Source of the DNA: RBG-13-43-22 sp040755035
GTDB taxonomy: Bacteria > Desulfobacterota > RBG-13-43-22
Direction of reading: 5' to 3'
DNA: 11,720 bases
NCBI GenBank assembly: GCA_040755035.1
Contig: JBFMBU010000231.1
Coordinates: 1 to 11,720 of the forward strand
The notes under the pieces are model-generated. The model had not been told where the DNA came from. It searched no databases and saw nothing but the letters and a program-made list of their open reading frames with translations. A program made the translations under genes and the position numbers. Within the stretch, counting starts at the first letter, position 1. Each line of letters starts with the position of its first letter. Shown piece by piece: positions 6,209 through 11,720 of this stretch.

Positions 6209-7072
6209 TTGGACGTTTCTTTATTGTTGACCAACCTCCTCTATGGAATAACCATAGGCAGCGCCCTGATCCTCATCGCCAGCGGTCTTTCCCTGACCTT
6301 CGGGGTCATGGGTGTACTCAACTTCGCCCATGGGGGCCTGTGTATGCTGGGGGCCTATTTCGGTTATACCCTGGTCCAGATCAGCGGGAATTTCTGGCTG
6401 GCCATGATTTTGGCCCCCCTGATAGTGGCCTTCATCGGCTTCCTCATGGAATCCTTTACCATCCGCCCCCTTTACGGGCTGAACCCCTTATACCAGCTAT
6501 TGCTGACCGTTGGTTTGGCCATGATCATTGCCAATACAGTGTTGCTGGTCTGGGGAGGAGATCAGCTTTCGATCATTCTGCCCGATTATTTTAAAGGTTA
6601 CGTAACTTTTTTGGGTATCTTTTATCCCCGTTTCCGCCTCTTTGTGCTCTTTTTCAGCGCCACGGTGGCGATAATTCTCTGGATCACCATTCGTCGAAGC
6701 AAATGGGGTATTGTCATTCGGGCCGGCATGCACGATCTGGAAACCGTCAATGCCTTCGGCATCAATATCTTTCGGGTTTTTTCCATTGTTTTTTCTATCG
6801 GAGCCGGATTGGCCGCCCTGGCCGGGGTCATCATCGGTTCCATGCGCGTCCTCAATCCGGAGATGGATTTTGAACTGCTGACCAGCGCCCTGCTGGTGGT
6901 GGTCATCGGCGGCATGGGCTCATTCCGGGGGGCTGTAGTCGGTTCCCTTCTTTTAGGCATCACCGAGGCTTTCGGCGCCCAGTTTTTTACCGGAGCAGCC
7001 AAATTTTCCGTTTGGGCCCTGATGGTCATTGTCCTCCTTTTCCGGCCGGAAGGCCTTTTAAAGGAGGATTGA
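6209..7072 (+). CDS. livH: Branched-chain amino acid-type ABC transporter permease, LivH family
   Basis: This 287-residue integral membrane protein is one of the two permease subunits through which the substrate crosses the inner membrane. GVMGVLNFAHGGLCMLGAY (32-50) is the LivH hallmark. RPLYGLNPLYQLLLTVGLAM (86-105), GGMGSFRGAVVG (234-245) and FRPEGLL (278-284) are further family motifs. RAGMHDLETVNAFGINIFRV (171-190) is the cytoplasmic coupling loop that contacts the ATPase. About eight hydrophobic segments are seen. Start choice: a TTG at 6203 would lie only 2 bases after GAAGGGG, whereas the TTG at 6209 has a spacing of 8 and gives the usual family N-terminus (MDVSLLLTNLLYG), so the latter is preferred. 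The gene ends one base before livM. Liv naming reflects family only; leucine need not be the substrate. Confidence 0.92.
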   Translation: MDVSLLLTNLLYGITIGSALILIASGLSLTFGVMGVLNFAHGGLCMLGAYFGYTLVQISGNFWLAMILAPLIVAFIGFLMESFTIRPLYGLNPLYQLLLTVGLAMIIANTVLLVWGGDQLSIILPDYFKGYVTFLGIFYPRFRLFVLFFSATVAIILWITIRRSKWGIVIRAGMHDLETVNAFGINIFRVFSIVFSIGAGLAALAGVIIGSMRVLNPEMDFELLTSALLVVVIGGMGSFRGAVVGSLLLGITEAFGAQFFTGAAKFSVWALMVIVLLFRPEGLLKED

Positions 7073-7073
7073 A

Positions 7074-8021
7074 ATGAAACGCATCATCCCGGCTTTGATC
7101 CTCCTGGCCCTCCTGGTCGCCTTTCCCTGGGGCGCCGAAATTTTTTACAGCGGCTTCTACGTCTCACTCCTCACCCGCATTTTTATTTTTGCCATCATCG
7201 TTGTCGGTTTCGATTTATTGGCCGGATACACCGGAATGGTTTCCTACGGCCACGCCCTGTTTTTCGGCACCGGGGCCTATCTAACCGGAATGTTACTGAA
7301 AAACTGGACCCCCTGGTTCTGGCCGCCGATCGTCATCACCCTCCTGGCCAGCGGTGTGGTGGCCTATATCATCGGCTACCTGTCGATTAGAACGAGGCAT
7401 ATTTATTTCGTCTTTCTGACTTTTGCCTTTGCCCAGTTCTTTTTCGTCACCGCCAACAGTTGGAACTTTATCGGGGCCTCCAACGGTCTTTCCGCCATAC
7501 CCAAGCCCTTCATCCTGCCCGGGCTCAATCTTTCCGGGGAAAACTCCTTTTACTATTTTTCCCTGGCCTCTTTATTCATCGGCTATCTCCTGGCCCGCAG
7601 GATCACCTGCAGCGCCTTTGGGAAAATCATGATCGGAGTCCGGGAAAATGAGGAACGGACCTTATTCTTGGGATATAACACCAAGAAAGTCATCCTCAGG
7701 GTCTTTATTATTTCCGGAATTTACGGGGGATTTGCCGGGGCACTCATGGCCGCTTTCAATTCCTTTGTTTCCCCCAGTCTCTATCACCCTGCGGTATCGG
7801 GGGAAATCATCATTATGGCCTTGCTGGGGGGGATGGGGACCCTGGTGGGTCCGATCATCGGATCGGGTTTGGTCATTATCCTGGGAGATATCCTCTCCAG
7901 TTGGCTGGCCGAATCCTGGATGATGATCTTGGGGGCGGCCTTTGCCCTGGTCATACTTTTCAGTCCGGGAGGAATGATGGCCCTGGGTCGAAAAATAAAC
8001 AACCTGATAAAAAGAGGATAG
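7074..8021 (+). CDS. livM: Branched-chain amino acid-type ABC transporter permease, LivM family
   Basis: This 315-residue membrane protein is the partner permease of LivH. LLAGYTGMVSYGHALFFGTG (48-67) is the strongest family motif. GASNGLSAIP (134-143) matches the usual G-S-x-G-L segment, and GVRENEERTLFLGYNTKK (188-205) is the coupling loop to the ATPases. LGGMGTLVGPIIGS (251-264) near the end is also typical. Eight or more hydrophobic segments are visible. AAGGAGG, inside the last codons of livH and 6 bases before the ATG, supports the start; the stop of livH is one base away, so translation is probably coupled. The length is near the short end for LivM but complete, with no sign of truncation. 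Confidence 0.92.
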   Translation: MKRIIPALILLALLVAFPWGAEIFYSGFYVSLLTRIFIFAIIVVGFDLLAGYTGMVSYGHALFFGTGAYLTGMLLKNWTPWFWPPIVITLLASGVVAYIIGYLSIRTRHIYFVFLTFAFAQFFFVTANSWNFIGASNGLSAIPKPFILPGLNLSGENSFYYFSLASLFIGYLLARRITCSAFGKIMIGVRENEERTLFLGYNTKKVILRVFIISGIYGGFAGALMAAFNSFVSPSLYHPAVSGEIIIMALLGGMGTLVGPIIGSGLVIILGDILSSWLAESWMMILGAAFALVILFSPGGMMALGRKINNLIKRG

Positions 8022-8024
8022 ATC

Positions 8025-8765
8025 ATGGCTATCCTTGAGTTAAAAGGGGTCGGTAAAAATTTCGGCGCTTTGGAAGTGCTGTCGGATATAGACCTTGAGG
8101 TGGAAAAAGGTAAAATCACCAGCGTTATCGGTCCCAACGGCGCCGGGAAAACCACCCTCTTTAATGTCATATCCGGCCGTTTTCCGGTCAGTTCCGGGAC
8201 CATCCGTTTTAAAGAGAGGGACCTGGGACGCCTGAAAGAACATGAAATCACCCTGGCCGGATTGGCCCGTTCCTTCCAGATCACCAATATCTTTAAAAAC
8301 ATGACCGTTTGGGAAAACCTTTTCTTGGCCGCTCAAACCCGGTCCTCCAAACGAATCAGTCTCTTTACTCCCTTTAACCATTTATCGGATGTCAACCATA
8401 GAACGCAGGAGACCTTGGAACGGGTGGGTCTGACGCCATGGAAAGAGGCCATTGCCGGTCAGCTCAGCCACGGAGACCAACGGCACCTCGAGATCGGCAT
8501 GACCCTGGCCACCGGGCCGGAACTCCTTCTTTTAGACGAACCCACCAGCGGGATGTCACCGGCCGAGTCTTCCCAGACCATGGATCTGATCAAAGGCCTG
8601 TCTCAGGATGTGACCATCCTGCTCATCGAGCACAATATGGATATTGTCATGAATGTTTCGGATCACATCATCGTCTTGAACTTCGGGCGAAAAATTGCCG
8701 AAGGCTCCCCCGAAGAAATCGCCGACAATCAGGAAGTCTGCCGGGTCTATCTGGGAGGGATATGA
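8025..8765 (+). CDS. livG: Branched-chain amino acid-type ABC transporter ATP-binding protein, LivG family
   Basis: This 246-residue ATPase energises LivHM from the cytoplasm. Walker A GPNGAGKTT is at 36-44, the Q-loop glutamine at 85, the signature LSHGDQRHLEIG at 147-158, Walker B LLLLDEP at 167-173 with catalytic Glu172, and the switch histidine at 203 (IEHNMD). TPFNHLSDVNHRTQ (115-128) lies in the insertion that distinguishes LivG from LivF. The C-terminal NQEVCRVYLGG is the LivG ending. The gene starts 3 bases after the livM stop, with AGAGGA as ribosome site, and its stop overlaps the livF start (ATGA at 8762-8765). Confidence 0.94.
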   Translation: MAILELKGVGKNFGALEVLSDIDLEVEKGKITSVIGPNGAGKTTLFNVISGRFPVSSGTIRFKERDLGRLKEHEITLAGLARSFQITNIFKNMTVWENLFLAAQTRSSKRISLFTPFNHLSDVNHRTQETLERVGLTPWKEAIAGQLSHGDQRHLEIGMTLATGPELLLLDEPTSGMSPAESSQTMDLIKGLSQDVTILLIEHNMDIVMNVSDHIIVLNFGRKIAEGSPEEIADNQEVCRVYLGGI

Positions 8766-9505
8766 GCGTCCTGAAGCTGGAAGAGATTCATAGCTATTAT
8801 GGGAGCAGCCATGTTCTTCATGGCTTGTCCCTGGAGGTCCGGGAAGGAGAAGTCGTTTGTCTTCTGGGGAGGAACGGGGCCGGAAAAACCACGACCATCC
8901 GTTCCATTATCGGTCTTACACCCCCTCGTTCGGGTATAGTTTCTATTTTTGACCGGGAAGTACAAGGCAAAAAACCTTACGAGATCTTTCGAAAAGGGGT
9001 CCGTTTGATCCCCCAGGGGCGGCATATCTTTCCCATGCTCACCGTTGAGGAAAATCTGAAGCTGGCCTTGGTGGCCGCAGGTGTTCGGGAGGAAAAAGAA
9101 GAAATCGAAAAGGCCTACACCATGTATCCGGTCCTGAAAGAAAAAAGGCAGGTCAAAAGCCGGACCCTTTCCGGAGGGCAACTGCAGATGTTGGCCAATG
9201 CCCGGGCCCTGTTGGGGCCGGCGAAATTAATCCTCATGGATGAACCGACCGAAGGATTGGCCCCCCTGATCATCGAACAGATCGGCCAATCCATTCTGGA
9301 AATGAAACAAAGCGGAAAGACCGTTCTCTTGGCCGAGCAGCACCTGCAAATGGCCCTCACCGTAGGAGACCGCCATTATATCATCGATAACGGCCACCTG
9401 GTCTTTGAGGGCACGTCGGATGCCCTCCAGGCCGACGAGGAAATCAAATCCACCTATCTGGGCGTTTCCAAAAAACGCATTCGAGACCCCAAAGGAGTTT
9501 GCTGA
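8762..9505 (+). CDS. livF: Branched-chain amino acid-type ABC transporter ATP-binding protein, LivF family
   Basis: This 247-residue protein is the second ATPase of the transporter. Walker A GRNGAGKTT is at 36-44, Q-loop Gln85 in LIPQGRHIFP, signature LSGGQLQMLANARAL at 136-150, Walker B LILMDEPTEGLAP at 156-168 with Glu161, and His194 in AEQHLQMA. GRHIFPMLTVEENL (86-99) is characteristic of LivF. The frame is open upstream of 8762, inside livG, but the ATG at 8762 overlaps the livG stop as ATGA, follows GGGAGG closely and gives the family N-terminus (MSVLKLEEIHSYYG), so the longer reading is rejected. Its stop overlaps the next gene by one base. A short tail (about 235-247, basic) extends past the usual TYLG end. 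Confidence 0.94.
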   Translation: MSVLKLEEIHSYYGSSHVLHGLSLEVREGEVVCLLGRNGAGKTTTIRSIIGLTPPRSGIVSIFDREVQGKKPYEIFRKGVRLIPQGRHIFPMLTVEENLKLALVAAGVREEKEEIEKAYTMYPVLKEKRQVKSRTLSGGQLQMLANARALLGPAKLILMDEPTEGLAPLIIEQIGQSILEMKQSGKTVLLAEQHLQMALTVGDRHYIIDNGHLVFEGTSDALQADEEIKSTYLGVSKKRIRDPKGVC

Positions 9506-10347
9506 TGAACTGGACCATCCATGTCCTTTACCTGGGAGATATCACCATCCCCAAAATCATGGGGACCATGGGGTTGGACCCTACCCTGGTTTTTCCGGCC
9601 CCCTATTTAGCCTTTCTCTTGGAATCGGGAAACCGTAAAATCCTGGTGGACACGGGTATTCACTCCCGTTTTATCGTCGACGGCAAGGCCTGGGCCGGCG
9701 CACCGGCCAAGGGCGGGGAGATTTTTCTACTGGAAGCCTTGAAAAAGCACCGGACTCTCCCCCAGGAAATCGAAACCGTGCTTTACACCCATTTGCACAA
9801 TGACCATGCCGGCAATTGCCATCTGTTCCCTGAAGCGCTCCATGTCTTTCATTACGATGAATGGGATGAGCTCATCAATCCCCTTCCCTCCATGCGCATC
9901 CGGCAGGATTTTGATCCGGCAGTCATTCCTATTCTGGAAAAATTCCGCTGCCGCAAGCTGGTTGAAAACGGGATAGTTACCGACGGTATCCGGTATTACA
10001 GCACCCCGGGCCATACGCTCGGCGGGTTAACCTTCACCGTTGACACTACCGACGGCCCCTATGTCATTCCCGGGGATATTATTAACATCTATCAGAATAT
10101 GTTTCCCAAGATGTCCTGGATGCGGGGACTGGACGGGCAAAAGGTGGAGATTACGCCAGCCCCTGAACGCTATGGTCCCCTCGGGGTCCCCTCGGGCATC
10201 ATTTATGACCACTACGCCTGGTATCGTTCCGTCTGGAAAATCAGGGGATTATTAAAAACACCGAAACATCTCCTGCCCTGCCATGATCCGGCTATTTCCG
10301 GAAAAACCTTTCCGGGAGACACGATTGACCTGGAGATACCCGAATAG
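9505..10347 (+). CDS. Metallo-beta-lactamase-fold hydrolase, lactonase-like
   Basis: This 280-residue cytoplasmic enzyme carries the full set of dinuclear metal ligands of the fold. THLHNDH gives His96, His98, Asp100 and His101. TPGHTLGG gives His170, PGDII gives Asp191 and LPCHDP gives His260. The order and the HDP ending resemble N-acyl homoserine lactonase-type members. The tyrosine that follows the bridging Asp by three residues in the lactonase AiiA is Asn194 here, with Tyr196 nearby. No signal peptide is present. It should hydrolyse an ester, lactone or thioester; the substrate is unknown. AAAGGAG lies 7 bases before the ATG at 9505, so this start is preferred to a TTG six bases upstream. 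TGATG overlap with livF means translational coupling, which ties the enzyme to the imported compound rather than to quorum sensing (inference). Confidence 0.9.
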   Translation: MNWTIHVLYLGDITIPKIMGTMGLDPTLVFPAPYLAFLLESGNRKILVDTGIHSRFIVDGKAWAGAPAKGGEIFLLEALKKHRTLPQEIETVLYTHLHNDHAGNCHLFPEALHVFHYDEWDELINPLPSMRIRQDFDPAVIPILEKFRCRKLVENGIVTDGIRYYSTPGHTLGGLTFTVDTTDGPYVIPGDIINIYQNMFPKMSWMRGLDGQKVEITPAPERYGPLGVPSGIIYDHYAWYRSVWKIRGLLKTPKHLLPCHDPAISGKTFPGDTIDLEIPE

Positions 10348-10580
10348 GCACCATTTCGGATTTCGGATTGCGGATTGCGAACTAAATCCCCTTCCCGGCC
10401 GGAGATGGGACACTATGAAAAGTTAAGAGGGTTACCAACCCGGTAATGTGTTCATCCTTTCGGGCGTGACCCGGAACACAGAAAAGAGAATGCCTGAAAC
10501 TACCCGGACGACCCCCTATCAAGGAGGGGCAGGTTTACCACCTTTTTTGGTGATTCATATTTTGCAGGAAGGAGTAGAAA
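10348..10580. other. Gap before the BKACE gene; possible structured leader
   Basis: There is no gene in this 233-base gap. After the heptanucleotide tract it holds GGGTT/AACCC (10429-10441, loop ACC) competing with TTACC/GGTAA (10432-10446). TGTGTTC/GAACACA follows (10447-10453 with 10474-10480) and encloses CGGG/CCCG (10461-10473). CCCCT/AGGGG lies at 10513-10529. No known riboswitch class was recognised. No clear terminator ends the transporter operon, and only a weak promoter (TTTACC, 16 bases, CATATT near 10533-10560) is visible, so the BKACE gene may be read from the operon or from its own start. Confidence 0.35.
10354..10381. repeat. Degenerate heptanucleotide tandem repeat (TTTCGGA type), four units
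   Basis: Four units in phase: TTTCGGA, TTTCGGA, TTGCGGA, TTGCGAA. The tract begins 6 bases after the stop codon of the hydrolase gene. It resembles the reverse complement of the two-unit tract at 2365-2378. Confidence 0.6.
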
Positions 10581-11501
10581 ATGAGTAAAGCGATTATTAC
10601 CGCGGCCGTTACCGGGGGGATCCACACCCCATCCATGTCCCCTCATTTAGCTTTAACCCCCGAGCAAATTGCCGATGACGCCGTCAAGGCCGCAGAAGCC
10701 GGGGCCGCAGTCGTCCATGTTCATGCCCGTAACCCTGAAAACGGCATGCCCTCGGCCGATCAGGACCATTTTCGACAGATAATCACCGGTATCAAAAAGC
10801 GGTCTAATGTGGTAATTTGTATTACCACCGGGGGCGGAATCGGGCAGACTACCGAACAGCGCGTTTCGGCGGTCAGAAATTTCAGCCCTGAACTGGCCTC
10901 CCTGAACGGCGGATCACTGAATTTCGCCCTCTTCCAACTTCTGGATCAGATGAAAACATTTACATTCGACTGGGAGCCCCAGTACCTGGCCGCGACCGAA
11001 GATCACATCTTCCCCAATACCTTTAAGACCCTTCGAGAATTCTCCGGATATTTCCGGGAACAGAATACCAAACCGGAATTCGAAATCTATGACGTCGGGA
11101 TGATCAACAATCTGGCCTTTATGATTCAAAGGGGTCATATTGACCGACCGGTCTATCTCCAGTTCGTCCTGGGTATCCTGGGGGGTCTGCCCGCTACCAT
11201 GAAGAATCTTATGTTTCTTTATGATACGGCCAAGGAACAGATCGGTGATTTTCAATGGTCGGTTTGTGCGGCCGGTCGATTCCAGTTTCCCCTGTGCACG
11301 ACCGGACTCTTACTGGGCGGTCATGCCCGGGTGGGCATGGAAGACAATCTCTATGTTGAAAAAGGGGTTCTGGCCACAGGCAGTGCCGATCAGGTGAAAA
11401 AAATCATTCGCATCGCCCGGGAACTGGGACGTGAACCGGCCACCCCTGAGGAAGCCAGGCAGATATTGGGTTTAAAAGGTCTGGACCTGGTGAACTACTG
11501 A
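10581..11501 (+). CDS. Beta-keto acid cleavage enzyme (BKACE, DUF849 family; 3-keto-5-aminohexanoate cleavage enzyme-like)
   Basis: The 306-residue protein is a TIM-barrel BKACE. Family members condense a beta-keto acid with acetyl-CoA and cleave it to acetoacetate and a new acyl-CoA, using a divalent metal, in the cytoplasm. VVHVHAR (44-50) supplies His46 and His48, the positions of the Zn-binding histidines in the lysine-fermentation enzyme Kce. Glu254 in VGMEDNLY probably supplies the third ligand. ICITTGGG (79-86), IYDVGMINN (169-177), FVLGILGGLPAT (195-206) and LLLGGHARVG (243-252) are family motifs. Length fits the roughly 305-residue subgroup. AAGGAG, 6 bases before the ATG, fixes the start. 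The substrate is unknown: the family is broad (dehydrocarnitine, 3-oxoadipate-like and other keto acids). It lies downstream of the transporter on the same strand, separated by a possibly structured leader. Confidence 0.93.
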   Translation: MSKAIITAAVTGGIHTPSMSPHLALTPEQIADDAVKAAEAGAAVVHVHARNPENGMPSADQDHFRQIITGIKKRSNVVICITTGGGIGQTTEQRVSAVRNFSPELASLNGGSLNFALFQLLDQMKTFTFDWEPQYLAATEDHIFPNTFKTLREFSGYFREQNTKPEFEIYDVGMINNLAFMIQRGHIDRPVYLQFVLGILGGLPATMKNLMFLYDTAKEQIGDFQWSVCAAGRFQFPLCTTGLLLGGHARVGMEDNLYVEKGVLATGSADQVKKIIRIARELGREPATPEEARQILGLKGLDLVNY

Positions 11502-11543
11502 TTCCGTACCAAAGAATCCCTTTTCCGCCTTTTTCTCAAGAGG

Positions 11544-11587
11544 CCGGGGGCAGCATAAGGGGAGAGGGAAATGTTTCCCTGTCCCGG
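11544..11587. terminator. Hairpin between convergent genes, probable bidirectional transcription end
   Basis: AGGGAA (11565-11570), loop ATGT and TTCCCT (11575-11580) form the inner stem, and CCGGG (11544-11548) with CCCGG (11583-11587) can close it outside. It lies between the rightward BKACE gene and the leftward gene at the window edge. There is no T tract on either side, so it is not a textbook intrinsic terminator. Confidence 0.35.
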
Positions 11588-11588
11588 T

Positions 11589-11720
11589 TCAGCGTATCAT
11601 TTCTAAAGAACAGGTAGGGCAAAGAATCTGGACTCGGGTATAGGCATCCGCATCCCTCAGTTTCTCGATGTCCTGATGTTCCTTCCGCATCTTATCCGAA
11701 CATTGCAGGCAATAGGCTTG
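11589..11720 (-). CDS. Small zinc-ribbon-like protein, C-terminal end (5' end outside window)
   Basis: Read leftward from the window edge, the frame is open for 43 codons and ends in TGA at 11591-11589. The visible residues contain AYCLQC near the edge and CPTCSLEMIR at the C-terminus, so two CxxC pairs 26 residues apart with a charged, probably helical linker between. This is the pattern of a zinc ribbon or other metal-binding small protein. The family is not recognised, and the start lies beyond the window. The two well-formed CxxC pairs and the clean stop before the convergent hairpin argue that it is a real gene, but only a short piece is seen. Confidence 0.5.
   Translation of the reverse strand, partial: QAYCLQCSDKMRKEHQDIEKLRDADAYTRVQILCPTCSLEMIR

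Noticed and set aside
8463..8500. Unusual ABC signature LSHGDQ in LivG instead of LSGGQ
   Set aside because: LSHGxQ or LSYGxQ variants are ordinary in LivG-type ATPases, and all other motifs are intact.
8438..8761. Upstream in-frame extension of livF into livG
   Set aside because: This stretch is another frame of livG, is rich in Arg, His and Pro, and has no domain. The ATG at 8762 with the ATGA overlap and the standard LivF N-terminus is the real start.
1..11720. CRISPR array, transposase, integrase, tRNA, rRNA or toxin-antitoxin genes
   Set aside because: No spaced direct repeats of the right length, no terminal inverted repeats with a transposase frame and no tRNA-like cloverleaf were seen in any gap.

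Overview
The window reads as a catabolic and uptake island of an anaerobic bacterium, most likely a Desulfobacterota (deltaproteobacterial) sulfate reducer or syntroph. That assignment is inference. It rests on near-balanced base composition, strong AGGAGG ribosome sites, an ADP-forming type acyl-CoA synthetase subunit, an acyl-CoA dehydrogenase, a beta-keto acid cleavage enzyme and a Tat-exported LivK-type binding protein side by side. There is no rRNA, tRNA, CRISPR array or transposase.

Layout. Positions 1-4641 are read leftward: a truncated major facilitator transporter (1-721), the alpha subunit of an NDP-forming acyl-CoA synthetase (852-2258, TTG start), an acyl-CoA dehydrogenase (2564-3721) and a GntR/FCD repressor (3946-4641). 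A divergent promoter region (4642-4829) carries the perfect palindrome TTGTATACAA, which fits the GntR/FadR operator pattern, placed over plausible promoters in both directions. Positions 4830-10347 are read rightward: a branched-chain amino acid-type ABC transporter (binding protein, LivH, LivM, LivG, LivF) with a metallo-beta-lactamase-fold hydrolase overlapping the end of livF. A beta-keto acid cleavage enzyme (BKACE/DUF849) follows at 10581-11501. The right edge holds the C-terminal end of a small leftward CxxC...CxxC protein (11589-11720).

How the genes may work together (inference): the Tat-exported binding protein and LivHMGF import an organic acid. The hydrolase opens or hydrolyses a lactone or ester intermediate, the dehydrogenase oxidises an acyl-CoA, BKACE cleaves a beta-keto acid using acetyl-CoA, and the synthetase subunit (with a beta subunit not in this window) would recover ATP from an acyl-CoA. 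The divergent GntR protein would sense an intermediate. The substrate cannot be read from sequence.

Non-coding structure is the less expected part. Four intergenic stretches carry degenerate tandem repeats with an exact 7-base period. A 24-bp imperfect hairpin with a competing alternative stem separates the binding-protein gene from the permease genes. The leader of the BKACE gene can form several stems. Two genes use TTG starts that are well supported by their ribosome sites.
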